A stretch of 62,424 nucleotides of DNA from CAZIKB01 sp964539665 (lineage in GTDB: Bacteria > Zhuqueibacterota > Zhuqueibacteria > Oceanimicrobiales > Oceanimicrobiaceae): the NCBI GenBank assembly GCA_964539665.1, contig CAZIKB010000024.1, forward strand, positions 1-62,424, given 5' to 3'. Below are positions 35,458 to 45,556 of the stretch, piece after piece. The position numbers and the translations under genes were made by a program. The notes below the pieces were generated by a model that saw nothing but the letters and a program-made list of their open reading frames with translations, made no database searches and was not told the origin of the DNA. Position 1 is the stretch's first letter. The number at the start of each line of letters is the position of its first letter.

Positions 35458-36207
35458 TTAATATTTTTTCCCAATTGAATCAACCATTGGTACAAACATT
35501 ACTGGTAATACTTTTTCTTCTAATAACTGATTATCTATCTTTCGTAAATAAACTAATTCCTGATAATAGGATGAACCTACAGGAATAATCATTCTTCCTC
35601 CTTCCTTCAATTGGTTCTTCAAAGCTATCGGAATCTCTGTTGGGGCACAGGTAACGATAATTGCATCAAACGGTGCATATTCTTCCCAACCTTGATAACC
35701 ATCACCAATTTTTACCTTAATATTGCTATAACCCATTTCACTTAACAGCCTTCTTGCTTTTTTTCCTAATGATGATAAAAGTTCAATTGTAAAAACACTG
35801 TCGCTTAATTCACCTAATATGGCAGCTTGATAACCCGAACCTGTTCCAATCTCCAATACCTTATCGGTTCTAGTTAAATTCAACACACGGGTCATATAAG
35901 CTACAATATAAGGCTGTGAAATTGTCTGGCCCTCACCAATCGGTAAAGCACGATCTGTATAGGCTATTCTTTGGTACTCTATTGGTACAAATTGATGGCG
36001 TAGAACTTTGAGAAATGCGTTAATTATTAATGAATCCTTTATCCCACGGTTCATTATTTGATTCTCAACCATCTGTTTTCTCTTTTCTTGAAATCCAGCT
36101 TCTGAAGATTTTTGTTTTAAATTCTGTTTAGTTTCACTACAACCAGAACTATATAAGCAAACAACAATTAGAATTAAATGAAAGACTATAATTTTGAAAT
36201 TTCTCAT
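35458..36207 (-). CDS. pcm: Exported protein-L-isoaspartate O-methyltransferase (lipoprotein form)
   Basis: 249 aa from ATG 36207 with GAGAAG upstream. The signal ends LYSSGC, so the protein is probably lipidated. The enzyme part has the PCMT start (MVENQIMNRGIKDSLIINAF), the substrate segment GEGQTISQPYIVAYMT and SAM motif I VLEIGTGSGYQAAILG, followed by IIVTCAPTEIP. It methylates L-isoaspartyl residues to allow repair. The secreted setting is unusual because SAM is cytoplasmic, though exported PCMT copies exist in some Gram-negatives. Intergenic gaps on both sides (35229-35457, 36208-36360) hold no gene. Confidence 0.85.
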   Translation of the reverse strand: MRNFKIIVFHLILIVVCLYSSGCSETKQNLKQKSSEAGFQEKRKQMVENQIMNRGIKDSLIINAFLKVLRHQFVPIEYQRIAYTDRALPIGEGQTISQPYIVAYMTRVLNLTRTDKVLEIGTGSGYQAAILGELSDSVFTIELLSSLGKKARRLLSEMGYSNIKVKIGDGYQGWEEYAPFDAIIVTCAPTEIPIALKNQLKEGGRMIIPVGSSYYQELVYLRKIDNQLLEEKVLPVMFVPMVDSIGKKY

Positions 36208-36360
36208 AGCTTCTCGATTATTTTTACTGCTAACGATTAGCATCATGGGTTTAACCGCCGAGTGGATACATTCCAAAATGAAATGAACGTTCAATCAATC
36301 TCAAAATCTCCAGAAATAATCTGCGGTTAAATCCCTTGCATGCTTGTGTTATACTGCACT

Positions 36361-37110
36361 TTATTTAGATTTCGACATTTTATTTAAATGTCTTTTTATT
36401 TTCTTCTGAGCAATACTGAATTGGTCATCTTCAAGAACATTACGTTTAATAATTTCATTTTTTAGAATGCTCGCGATTTCTGGCGTTTCAACTTTAAGAC
36501 CCGGTGTTAATTTCCGTAGTTCCTTACGCATTGCACTGAGTAATGGATCCGAAAGCATAAAAGCAGACATAACATGTCTATTTACAGATTGAATCCTTTC
36601 ACGGTATTCTGAAATTGCATTTTTTGTCAGACCCTCTCTGGCTAAAAGAAACAATAATTCTTGATCTTGACTCTTCCTTGGATTAATATCGAGGAAATTA
36701 AATTCAAATATTTTATCGTATTGAATTGTATCTTTCAAAGTAATATTATACCCTTGCCATATTAGGCCATTTGTAAGTATTACCCATTGAATCCCTTCAT
36801 GAGCACCATAGTCAACAGCTTGCTTTAAGTGGTTCTCTTTTAAGTCAATACTAATGGACTTGACTTCAATTAAATATTGCACTTCATCATTTAACTTTAT
36901 AGCTAAATCGCAATATGTATTTTTTATTGCATACTCACTGGTAATTTCTGTGTATTTGTCAAAACCAAAAACTTCAAACAGAATGTCTGTAATTATAGTC
37001 ACAGTATCGGATTCATTAATATCATTGGCACTTGCTTTTTTAAGTATCTTCTGAAATCTCCCAACTTGCTTTACAAATCTTTCAAAAATTCTTACTGGAA
37101 TGTTTGCCAT
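36361..37110 (-). CDS. Stand-alone HsdR_N-type PD-(D/E)xK nuclease-like protein
   Basis: 249 aa. The N-terminal half is a type I restriction HsdR_N domain: the nuclease motif is NTYCDLAIKL followed by YLIEVKSI (D...E-x-K), then KQAVDYGAHEGIQWVILTNG. The C-terminal half (~150-249) is helical and unassigned. No helicase or hsdM/hsdS lies next to it, so it is not part of a normal type I enzyme. GGAGG precedes the ATG. With the RloC-like gene nearby, a defence role is possible but unproven. Confidence 0.75.
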   Translation of the reverse strand: MANIPVRIFERFVKQVGRFQKILKKASANDINESDTVTIITDILFEVFGFDKYTEITSEYAIKNTYCDLAIKLNDEVQYLIEVKSISIDLKENHLKQAVDYGAHEGIQWVILTNGLIWQGYNITLKDTIQYDKIFEFNFLDINPRKSQDQELLFLLAREGLTKNAISEYRERIQSVNRHVMSAFMLSDPLLSAMRKELRKLTPGLKVETPEIASILKNEIIKRNVLEDDQFSIAQKKIKRHLNKMSKSK

Positions 37111-37547
37111 GGGAAACCTCCGTTTCTATTATTATTAGCAGTATAACCAGTGATTGTACAGTTTCTGTAAAACATGCAATATGTAATGAACAACAGAAAC
37201 TGGATAACACCACTTCTGCATTCCGCTCAGCCGCAGACGCCGGGCGGAACTCAGTAAGTAACTCATTTTTTTGGTATAACAGTAATATATTTAATGTGCT
37301 ATCAAAACACAATGAAAATGTTGCATATTTTTAAAATCTTACTTACCTTGCGTATGTTAAACTGACTTTCTGCTAAACATTCAAATATGGATGTTATCCA
37401 CCAGAGGCTATTTGTAACTTGTGAAAAACTTTCCAAATAAAATTCACTTACGTTAGCAAGGGAAAAGTGTAAAAACAACCAGTCGGAGCTTGTCATTGAT
37501 TCAGAGCTGAGCCGAATACTTAAATACTTTTCCAAAATTTGGTTAGA
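37111..37547. other. Intergenic stretch without a recognisable gene
   Basis: 437 bp between the nuclease-like gene and the aminotransferase stop. Two ~76-codon minus-strand frames are open here but show no family, signal or ribosome binding site. A short GC-rich patch near 37220-37250 stands out from the AT-rich surroundings. Confidence 0.4.
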
Positions 37548-38660
37548 CTAAACAATTTCTTTTAAAAACTCACCAAACAAACTTAACCCAGCCAAAAAAT
37601 ATTCGCTCTCTGAGCCAATACCAATTCGCAGATACTTATCCATTCCAAAACAATCGCCCGCAACAATGAAGGCGCTTTTTTCATCTCTGAGTCTGGTCAT
37701 GAGTTCGGTGGAATTGATATCCATTTTGTAGCGCAGAAAAACAATGCCTCCTGCCTGCGGCGGAATGAACGTGAAAAGGTTGTCATGTTTTTTCACCCAT
37801 TCTGTAAGCAGAACCAGGTTTTCCCGTAATATTTTTCGATTGCGGTTTAATATCTTCAAGCGCATTTCTGGTTGCAGTGCCAAAGCCGCCAGGTGGTTAC
37901 TGAGCATGCCAACACAAATAGAGGTATAATCATGATAAGACCAGGCATTTGCAATGGCGTCTTTCGGGCCAACTAACCAGCCGATTCTTAACCCGGGAAG
38001 CGCATAAGCTTTTGATAGTCCGGCCGCGGCGATTACTTTATCATAGAGTCCCCAGAAGGTTGGGCTTTCGTCACCAACCAATTCTGCTCCCCGGTAAACC
38101 TCATCCGCAAAAACCCAGGCGTCGGCTTCTTTGGCTAAACGAACGATTTCATGCATGGCTTCAGCGCTTAAAACAGCGCCGGTTGGATTATTCGGATTGC
38201 ACACCGCTATCATTTTTGTACGGGGCGTTATCAGACTTTTTAATTCCTCAATGTCTGGTGCCCATTTCAACTCTTCTTTTAAATGAAATGGTTTGACATT
38301 CACACCAAATGAACGCGTAATGCCCCAGATCTGCATGTAATTCGGCAGCATCAGTACAAGCTCATCTTCAGGCTCTAAAAGACTCCACATAGCAATAAAG
38401 TTCGCTTCGGCTGTGCCGTTTGTTACCAAAACATTATCCACGTCGCTGCCTGGATAGAGGCCGGTTATCGCTTGTCGCAACTCAACTGAACCATTGGTTT
38501 CGCCGTAACCCAGTCGTAAGGAGAGCAATTTTTCTATTTCATCTTTTTCAAACAGTTCATTGACAGTAAACGGGTGAACACCGCTTTCCGTCAGGTTATA
38601 TTTTACTTTGTTTTCCCATAACGACTGCAACCTTTCCATTTCAAAAGTTTCAATTTTCAT
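37548..38660 (-). CDS. Class I/II PLP-dependent aminotransferase
   Basis: 370 aa from ATG 38660, with AAAGGAGC eight bases upstream; the longer frame to 38768 has no site. Fold type I: VTNGTAEANF, the NPNNPTGA loop, the FADEVYRG aspartate/tyrosine pair and the Schiff-base lysine in AAAGLSKAYALPGLRIGWL, then the substrate arginine in YLRIGIGSE. It is closest to aspartate/aromatic aminotransferases and the group annotated as capreomycidine synthase-like. The substrate is not determined. It is monocistronic. Confidence 0.85.
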   Translation of the reverse strand: MKIETFEMERLQSLWENKVKYNLTESGVHPFTVNELFEKDEIEKLLSLRLGYGETNGSVELRQAITGLYPGSDVDNVLVTNGTAEANFIAMWSLLEPEDELVLMLPNYMQIWGITRSFGVNVKPFHLKEELKWAPDIEELKSLITPRTKMIAVCNPNNPTGAVLSAEAMHEIVRLAKEADAWVFADEVYRGAELVGDESPTFWGLYDKVIAAAGLSKAYALPGLRIGWLVGPKDAIANAWSYHDYTSICVGMLSNHLAALALQPEMRLKILNRNRKILRENLVLLTEWVKKHDNLFTFIPPQAGGIVFLRYKMDINSTELMTRLRDEKSAFIVAGDCFGMDKYLRIGIGSESEYFLAGLSLFGEFLKEIV

Positions 38661-38922
38661 TATTGCTCCTTTTATCTTAAACAAATTTTCAATAGTATTA
38701 CCAAATGAATAAATATATTTTATTTTGTCAAGAGAAAAAGTGAAATTGGTGAAAATAATAAGTCTCACTAAAATAGTGAGTTTTCAGGAAAGGATTTATC
38801 GGGCATCCAGGTCTACACTGGATTCTCGCTTAAAAGATAGCGCGAATGACTGCTATGAAAACATTTAATAGTAACTCATACATTGAATAATAGGAAGGTT
38901 CTCCTAATAAATAATAAATCAT

Positions 38923-39714
38923 TCAGGAGCGCGACGCATCAACTAATTTAAATACGACAGGGATAGAAACCCATACGCGAATCTTTCTATCACGCTGCCT
39001 GGCAGGCACCCATCTAACTTTCTTGACTGCTTCAATCGCAGATTCATCAAAGCCAATATTCGCCGGTTTAGCTTTTAAAGTTTCGACTTTTTCAGTAATA
39101 CCGTTAGCTGATACCAATACACGCAAATATACAATGCCTTCTATATTTGCCCGTCTGGCTATCTTCGGATAAACAAGATGTTTTTGCAGTTCAGCAATTC
39201 CGCCAATAATCTTGGGAGGTTCATCATAAGTAACAAATATCGGCCTATCATTCTCATCTTCAGGCGGTGGTGGCGGAGGTGGTACATTTGATAAATTAAT
39301 ATCCGTTGAAGCTATGGTTTCATCCTCAGGAATGTTTTCTTCATCCGTGGGGATAGGAATGCTGGGCCTGACCGGCGGTGGCGGTCTTCGAAATTGCTCA
39401 GTTACGGGAATATCTGCAACTTCTATTTTTAGGTCAACCCTGCCCACGGATATTGGCTCAAAAGAGAAATATCGCGCCAATTGAAATCCAGTGATTAGAA
39501 AAACCAGGGTGACGGCTAAAGCCAGTTCATAGATTTTCTTATGCTGAAATTTTAGATCTGCTTTTTTATTTTTAAGTTTATTCAACCGTAAATTTTCTAA
39601 AGCGGCAGAAAAATATTCTCTTGTATCACGATTTAACTCACTTTCCGGTTTCATTAATAAGGACCAGGCTGGGCTTTCAAAAGGCGAGAAACTTTTTTTT
39701 GCTTTTCCGCTCAT
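38923..39714 (-). CDS. tonB: TonB family energy transducer
   Basis: 263 aa. A long cytoplasmic N-terminus (1-60) leads to a single membrane segment (~61-82), then a proline-rich periplasmic spacer (RRPPPPVRPSIPIP and VPPPPPPPEDE) and a C-terminal TonB domain (~170-258: PKIIGGIAELQKHLVYPKIA then the repeated YLRVLVSANG fold). The extended N-terminus is common in FCB TonB proteins. It would transmit proton-motive force to outer-membrane receptors; ExbB/ExbD are not in the window. Confidence 0.9.
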   Translation of the reverse strand: MSGKAKKSFSPFESPAWSLLMKPESELNRDTREYFSAALENLRLNKLKNKKADLKFQHKKIYELALAVTLVFLITGFQLARYFSFEPISVGRVDLKIEVADIPVTEQFRRPPPPVRPSIPIPTDEENIPEDETIASTDINLSNVPPPPPPPEDENDRPIFVTYDEPPKIIGGIAELQKHLVYPKIARRANIEGIVYLRVLVSANGITEKVETLKAKPANIGFDESAIEAVKKVRWVPARQRDRKIRVWVSIPVVFKLVDASRS

Positions 39715-39948
39715 CGATTATTTCTCCATTTAAATAGACATTCTGACAAAACAAATAGGATTATATTATCCCATATTATCATTAACGTTTATTTAAATAA
39801 TATTATTTCCAATATTGCAGAAATAGGCCGTCACCAAACTTTAAATAATTACTTTTTCTATAATTGACTTTTCAATATTTTTCTCTTATATTTAAAACCT
39901 TAATCTAAATAAAATGTACTATCAAACATGCATTAAAAAACGGATTTC

Positions 39949-40776
39949 ATGATGACTGTCCTGAATAATCAACTGCAAGAGGCAATCAGATATATTGAAA
40001 ATCAGACAGAATTTGAACCCTTAATTGCAATAATTCTGGGTTCGGGTCTCGGGCCTTTTGCGGACGAAGTGCAACATAAAATTGAGATAGATACAGCATC
40101 CATTCCTCATTATCCTGTTTCTACTGTTGAAGGCCACGCGGGTAAATGGGTGTTTGGGAAAATTGAGGATAAAAAAATATTGGCCCTGCAAGGCCGAATA
40201 CATTCTTATGAAGGATATTCTTTTAAAGAAATAACTTTCCCGATTCATTTAATAGCAGAATTGGGAATTAACAATTTAATTATAACTAATGCGGCTGGAG
40301 GTATAAATCCGACCTTTTCACCAGGAGATTTGATGCTTATTGTCGACCACATCAATCTAATGTTCGACAATCCATTATATGGCCCTAATGACCGCAAATC
40401 AGGGCCGCGATTTCCAGATATGTCGGAGCCGTATAATTTTCAACTCATTGAATTAGCCGAAAGAGCGGCAATGGAATTGGGAATAAAAATCCAAAAGGGC
40501 GTTTTGATAGCTTCCAAAGGACCTACTTATGAGTCAGCCGCAGAAATCAGGATGATGCAGCTTATTGGCGGTGATGCTGGAACGATGTCCACTGTGCCGG
40601 AGGTGATCGCCGCCGTTTATCGGGGGATTAAAGTTTTGGGAATATCCTGCATTACAAATATGGCCACGGGATTATCTGATAAAAAACTAAGCCACGATGA
40701 AGTAACTGAAGTGGCCGATCTGGTAAAAGATAAGTTTTCAAATCTTATAAAAGCTGTAATTAATAAAATAGAGTGA
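39949..40776 (+). CDS. punA: Purine nucleoside phosphorylase, trimeric (PNP-I) type
   Basis: 275 aa. Phosphate-binding IILGSGLGPFAD, the LQGRIHSYEGY segment, TNAAGGINPTF, purine-site SKGPTYESAAEIRM with glutamate, and GTMSTVPEVIAA followed by ISCITNMATG. These are the landmarks of the low-molecular-mass trimeric PNP acting on guanosine and inosine. A doubled ATG (39949/39952) leaves the exact start open. It is followed 31 nt later by a DUF84 nucleotidase, which fits purine salvage and pool cleaning. Confidence 0.93.
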   Translation: MMTVLNNQLQEAIRYIENQTEFEPLIAIILGSGLGPFADEVQHKIEIDTASIPHYPVSTVEGHAGKWVFGKIEDKKILALQGRIHSYEGYSFKEITFPIHLIAELGINNLIITNAAGGINPTFSPGDLMLIVDHINLMFDNPLYGPNDRKSGPRFPDMSEPYNFQLIELAERAAMELGIKIQKGVLIASKGPTYESAAEIRMMQLIGGDAGTMSTVPEVIAAVYRGIKVLGISCITNMATGLSDKKLSHDEVTEVADLVKDKFSNLIKAVINKIE

Positions 40777-40807
40777 AATTAAATATCGAGGTTTTGGAGA
40801 ATAACTA

Positions 40808-41383
40808 TTGAAAATAGCCATTGGTTCACTCAGGAAACCTAAAATTGAAGCTGTAAAAGATACAATTGAAAAGATTCGGAAACACTTAATACAAAACCAG
40901 GAAATGATTGAGTATTTATTTAGAGAGGTGGAGAGTAATATTTCTCCAATGCCGTTAACCATATCGGAATTGATGCAGGGAGCTTATAACCGTGTACTAA
41001 ATTTAATCGCTGAATTCAAATATTCAGAAAATCCACCCAATTTTTATGTGGGTTTAGAAGGAGGATTTAATAAACAAATTGATCCTGCTGGTAAATCCCT
41101 GTACTTTCTTCAGGGTTGGGTTTATGTAAGTGATGGAATTGCCGGGCATTTTGGAGGTTCCGGAGCCATCCCGGTACCTGATAAAGTAATAAATGAAGTA
41201 GTTATGAATAAAAACGAACTTGGGGATATCATCGATCAATTTGGAAATGAAAATAATATCAGGGACAAATTTGGAGCTTTTGGTGTTTTTACAAAAGGAT
41301 ATTTAACCAGGAAAGCCTCTTTTGAGTTGGCTCTGCTCAGCGCTTTTGCTCCTTTTTTTAATCAACGCTTATATCAATCATGA
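40808..41383 (+). CDS. DUF84 family inosine/xanthosine triphosphatase-like protein
   Basis: 191 aa of the YjjX/DUF84 family, which hydrolyses non-canonical purine triphosphates. The start KIAIGSLRKPKIEAVKDTIE is the nucleotide-binding opening; PLTISELMQGAYNR and FYVGLEGGF carry the conserved glutamates, and DKFGAFGVFTKG follows. TTG is used as start (40808). It is likely in one transcript with punA. Confidence 0.82.
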   Translation: MKIAIGSLRKPKIEAVKDTIEKIRKHLIQNQEMIEYLFREVESNISPMPLTISELMQGAYNRVLNLIAEFKYSENPPNFYVGLEGGFNKQIDPAGKSLYFLQGWVYVSDGIAGHFGGSGAIPVPDKVINEVVMNKNELGDIIDQFGNENNIRDKFGAFGVFTKGYLTRKASFELALLSAFAPFFNQRLYQS

Positions 41384-41474
41384 TACTCTGGGACTGGCAG
41401 GCTAAAAGTTATGATTGTCTGAGAAATCTCTTCCCATTCAATTTCATCTTATTAAAAGAACTTAATACTAAAAC

Positions 41475-43289
41475 ATGAAATTTAAAAAGCAACTGGTAAG
41501 CAGCATAGAATATTGGCGGCGTTTCGCTAACTATTTTGAGTTTAAATTCACCGGACGCTGGATGATGTACAGCGTGATTATTGGTGTTGTTTCTGGCTTT
41601 GGGGCAATCGCGTTTTTCTATTTGCAAGAATGGATTCAGCAGATGTCACTGCATGATTTGGCTAACTTTTATCCTCCGCTTCCAGGAGGTGAGGGCGGTA
41701 CAACAGGAGAATTTACCCTGCCTTCATATCGCTGGTGGATTATAGTGATTCCAACTATTGGCGGACTGATTTCAGGGATTCTGGTTTACACCTGGGCGCC
41801 TGAAGCTGAGGGCCACGGTACCGACGGCGTAATCAAAGCATTTCATCACGAACGCGGGGTGATTCGCGCACGGGTGCCCATCATCAAAACAATCGCGTCA
41901 GCAATCACCATCGGTACAGGCGGCAGCGCTGGCCGGGAAGGCCCCATTGCTCAGATCGGCGCGGGTTTCGGATCTATGTTAGCGACGAAACTGAAGCTTT
42001 CAGATCGGGACCGTCGAATTATGGTAGTCTCCGGCATGGCAGCGGGAATTGGCAGTATTTTCCGTTCACCAATTGGTGGAGCCCTTTTCGCGGTTGAGTC
42101 GCTTTATAAAGACGATCTGGAAGCAGAAGGTTTAGTTCCAGCCATAACGTCCTCCATAATAGGCTATACTATATTTGCTACACTATTTGGATGGCACACA
42201 ATATTTTCAACTGGAAGCTATGTATTTCAAAAACCTTTGGAGCTGGTGTTTTATGCTATCTTTGGCCTACTGTGTGCATTAATCGGTATTTTTTATGTAA
42301 AAATTTTTTATGGCGTTCACGAAAAAATATTTGCTCCTATGAAAATTCCGCGACATATTAAACCAGCCATCGGTGGATTATTGCTTGGGATTATCGGCTT
42401 CTTTTTTCCACACATATTAGGCTCGGGTTACGGATGGGTGCAGTTAGCCATTAATGGAAAACTCGCAATAACCTTGATGTTAGGCGCGGCTCTTCTCAAA
42501 GTGTTTGCCACGTCGTTTACCATAGGTTCCGGAGGGAGTGGCGGAATTTTTGCCCCATCCCTGTTCATCGGCGCGATGTTAGGCGGGGCATTTGGAGGTC
42601 TTGCTCAGCAATTGTTTCCCAACATTATTACGCAGCCAACCGCTTTTGTGCTAGTGGGCATGGCAGCCTTTTTTGCTGGCGCTGCGAATGTACCCATTTC
42701 TTTAACCATTATGATAACTGAAATGACCGGTAGTTACGAATTATTAGTGCCTTTGATTTTCACTTCAACTATTGCCTATTTTGTGGCGCGAAAATGGTCT
42801 ATATATAGCCAGCAGGTAAAAAATTACGCTGAATCTCCCGCTCACCGGGGCGATCTAATCGTGGATATTTTAAAAGAAATTCCGGTAGAGGTAGCTTTTA
42901 AAAAAAGTTCAAAGGTACCCAAAATTCCAAACAATCTTTCAATTCAAAGAATCCTGCCGCTTTTCGCGGATCGGGAAGAAGACAGTTTCCCAGTTGTAAA
43001 CAAAAATGGAGAGATAACCGGATTGATTTCGATGGGGAATTTGCGTTCTATTATTGGAGACGAAGGAATTGGCGAAGTTATAGTGGCCGAAGACATTAAA
43101 ACCCAACTCGAAACCATCACACCCGGTGAAAATCTGCAGCAGGCGCTTGTTAAGTTTCTCCAAACAAAATACTCAACCATTCCTGTTGTCGCTTTTGAAG
43201 ATCGCAACAAGGTACTGGGTTATCTTAGCTATCGGGATCTTATACACGCCTATGATGAGGCGTTGATTAAATGGAGTTCTGATAATTGA
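41475..43289 (+). CDS. ClC family chloride channel/transporter with CBS pair
   Basis: 604 aa. About ten hydrophobic helices (30-440) with the ClC filter pieces: the glutamate gate in GTGGSAGREGPIAQIG, GSGGSGGIFAPSLFIGA and the later GAANVPISLTIMITEM. Two CBS domains fill the C-terminus (~485-600). A 60-residue N-terminal cytoplasmic stretch precedes helix one. It moves Cl- or other anions, perhaps with H+ exchange. The second ClC gene follows 199 nt downstream on the same strand. Confidence 0.93.
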   Translation: MKFKKQLVSSIEYWRRFANYFEFKFTGRWMMYSVIIGVVSGFGAIAFFYLQEWIQQMSLHDLANFYPPLPGGEGGTTGEFTLPSYRWWIIVIPTIGGLISGILVYTWAPEAEGHGTDGVIKAFHHERGVIRARVPIIKTIASAITIGTGGSAGREGPIAQIGAGFGSMLATKLKLSDRDRRIMVVSGMAAGIGSIFRSPIGGALFAVESLYKDDLEAEGLVPAITSSIIGYTIFATLFGWHTIFSTGSYVFQKPLELVFYAIFGLLCALIGIFYVKIFYGVHEKIFAPMKIPRHIKPAIGGLLLGIIGFFFPHILGSGYGWVQLAINGKLAITLMLGAALLKVFATSFTIGSGGSGGIFAPSLFIGAMLGGAFGGLAQQLFPNIITQPTAFVLVGMAAFFAGAANVPISLTIMITEMTGSYELLVPLIFTSTIAYFVARKWSIYSQQVKNYAESPAHRGDLIVDILKEIPVEVAFKKSSKVPKIPNNLSIQRILPLFADREEDSFPVVNKNGEITGLISMGNLRSIIGDEGIGEVIVAEDIKTQLETITPGENLQQALVKFLQTKYSTIPVVAFEDRNKVLGYLSYRDLIHAYDEALIKWSSDN

Positions 43290-43488
43290 AAAATAATATA
43301 TTTTTTAGAATAGTTTTGTGTTAGTGTAAGAATGTTTTGTTTTTTAATGTGCTATTGCTCTATTGTTTGATTAGTAACAATGAGACAGTGTAGCAATTCT
43401 GAATTATATCAAATACTTCATCCATAATTCTAAATTCATTATTCAACATTGCCGCGCACTGTGTTAGAAATTTATCCGGCTAAATAAA

Positions 43489-45513
43489 ATGAAAATGATA
43501 TTAGACAGGCTTAGGAATTCCCAAACCATCGGTCCGGTGGTGCTAGCGACGATTGTTGGTGCACTCGCTGGAATTGGAGCAATAGTGTTTCGGTATCTTA
43601 TCGACGCAGCGCATTGGTTGTTCTTTGATATGGGTAAGGTGGTGGGTACTAAGATCGGTTTTCTAAATATGGGAAAAGCGTATATTATTTTTGTGCCTGC
43701 AATAGGAATGGTGATCGTCTCACTAATTATCAAGCGCTGGGCGGTTGAAGCGCGAGGCCATGGTGTTCCAGAGGTCCAATACGCTGTTAAAAGGGAAGGC
43801 GGGAGAATCCCTTTTCGAGTGGGTATTGTTAAGGCAATTGCCAGCGCATTGTGTATCGGTTCAGGAGGATCTGTAGGTCGGGAAGGTCCAATAGTTCAGA
43901 TAGGTTGCTCCCTCGGCAGCACCATCGGACAAATGGCAGGTCTTCGTGAATCAGGAGTCAAGCTGCTTGTGGCTTGTGGCGCTGCCGGTGCGATTGGGGG
44001 TACATTTAACGCTCCAATTGCCGGAGTTATTTTTGCGCTGGAAATTATTCTGGGAAATTTTGCCGCCCGTTCATTTGGAATGGTAGTGGTCTCCTCGGTG
44101 ACTGCAACAGCAATGAGTCACGCATTCCTGGGAAAGCAGCCTGCATTTAATCTGATTCAGCCGTTTATGCTGCAGAGTCCCTGGGAGCTTTCTCTGTACC
44201 TGTTACTGGGTATCCTTGTGGGCGTAATTTCTTTGGTGTATATTCACTCTATCTATTTCGTTGAGCACGGATTTGACCGTTTACGTTTCCACCACACCAT
44301 TAAAGCTCTGATAGGAGGATTAGCCATTGGAATGCTGGGATTTTTTGGAAGCGAGTATATCTTTGGCGTTGGCTATGAAGGGGTGGAAAAAGCCCTTGCC
44401 AGCAGTCTTGATATACAAATTTTGCTGCTACTTATCGTGCTGAAATTAATTACTACCTCGATAACTCTGGGTGCAGGTGGTTCTGGTGGAGTTTTCGCGC
44501 CGGCGTTGTTTATTGGAGCTATGGCAGGATGTGCTTTTGGCCAGATAGCCAATCAGCTTTTTCCGTCTATTACAGCGCCAGCGGGAGCCTATGCACTTGT
44601 AGGGATGGCAGCTCTGTTTGCCGGCGCGGCCCATGCTCCCATCACCTCGATTCTTATCGTTTTTGAGATGACGGATGACTATAAAATCATTCTCCCGCTA
44701 ATGTTGTCTGTCGTGGTCAGCTATCTGATCTCATCCAAGTTCAGTCCAGACTCAATCTACACTCTCAAACTCCGCCGTCGGGGTGGATTTGAGCATCCCA
44801 GGGCTCAGCTCAGTATTCTTGATATGATTCTGGTAACCGATGCGATGACTACTAAATATCAGACCGTTCACCCGGAGCTGCTGGTTACCGAATTGGTAAA
44901 TATATTTCAAAAGCTCCACATACGCAGCTGCCCGGTTCTTCAGTCGGAACATCAACTTGTCGGGATTGTTACTGAGCTTGATGTTGAAAAGGCCATAGTA
45001 AACAACGAAGTGGATGGATTTACAGTCGCTGACATCATGTCGACTGAAATTATCAGCGCCACACCAGATGAGAACCTGCGAACGGTATTGCTCCGAATTA
45101 CCGGCAGAGAGATATATCATGTGCCCGTAGTGGATAAAACAGATTCGGCTAAACTTTTGGGTGTGCTTCGCCGGAGTGAAATCCTTTGGGCCTACAACGA
45201 GCTGGTTGAAGAGCACCAGAGATTACTGGCTAAGACCGGAGTGGAGCTGCCGACAGATTCTAAGGATACCATTCAGGTGGAAGTCAATGTCCAACCTGAG
45301 CTGTCCCGTATCTGCTTTAAAAAAGTTCGGCAAATTAAAACACCGGCTCATTGCATTATCGCTGTACTCCGCCGCGGTCATCATGAGATTATTCCGCGAG
45401 GAGATACCGTCGTCGAACCTGGAGATTTCCTGGTGTTTCTCACAACGAGGGCTCACGAGAGAAAACTTCGCAAATGGGTTGCAGATTTAGGGAAGAAAAG
45501 TGATGTCCGTTAA
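43489..45513 (+). CDS. ClC family transporter with CBS pair and C-terminal TrkA_C domain
   Basis: 674 aa. ClC core with IGSGGSVGREGPIVQIG (gate glutamate), GAGGSGGVFAPALFIGA and GAAHAPITSILIVFEMT. CBS domains lie at ~450-575, then a TrkA_C-like regulatory domain (~590-670; VEVNVQPELSRICFKKVRQI then the HEIIPRGDTVVEPGDFLVFL turn). TrkA_C usually binds a nucleotide or c-di-nucleotide ligand. It differs from the preceding ClC in this extra domain and in sequence, so the pair is an old duplication. Confidence 0.92.
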   Translation: MKMILDRLRNSQTIGPVVLATIVGALAGIGAIVFRYLIDAAHWLFFDMGKVVGTKIGFLNMGKAYIIFVPAIGMVIVSLIIKRWAVEARGHGVPEVQYAVKREGGRIPFRVGIVKAIASALCIGSGGSVGREGPIVQIGCSLGSTIGQMAGLRESGVKLLVACGAAGAIGGTFNAPIAGVIFALEIILGNFAARSFGMVVVSSVTATAMSHAFLGKQPAFNLIQPFMLQSPWELSLYLLLGILVGVISLVYIHSIYFVEHGFDRLRFHHTIKALIGGLAIGMLGFFGSEYIFGVGYEGVEKALASSLDIQILLLLIVLKLITTSITLGAGGSGGVFAPALFIGAMAGCAFGQIANQLFPSITAPAGAYALVGMAALFAGAAHAPITSILIVFEMTDDYKIILPLMLSVVVSYLISSKFSPDSIYTLKLRRRGGFEHPRAQLSILDMILVTDAMTTKYQTVHPELLVTELVNIFQKLHIRSCPVLQSEHQLVGIVTELDVEKAIVNNEVDGFTVADIMSTEIISATPDENLRTVLLRITGREIYHVPVVDKTDSAKLLGVLRRSEILWAYNELVEEHQRLLAKTGVELPTDSKDTIQVEVNVQPELSRICFKKVRQIKTPAHCIIAVLRRGHHEIIPRGDTVVEPGDFLVFLTTRAHERKLRKWVADLGKKSDVR

Positions 45514-45556
45514 AAGCAAAGATTTTATATTGTTACAAATAAGGAGTTAATAAATA

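Noticed and set aside
37082..37535. Two ~76-codon minus-strand frames
   Set aside because: No family, signal or ribosome binding site; AT-rich chance frames.
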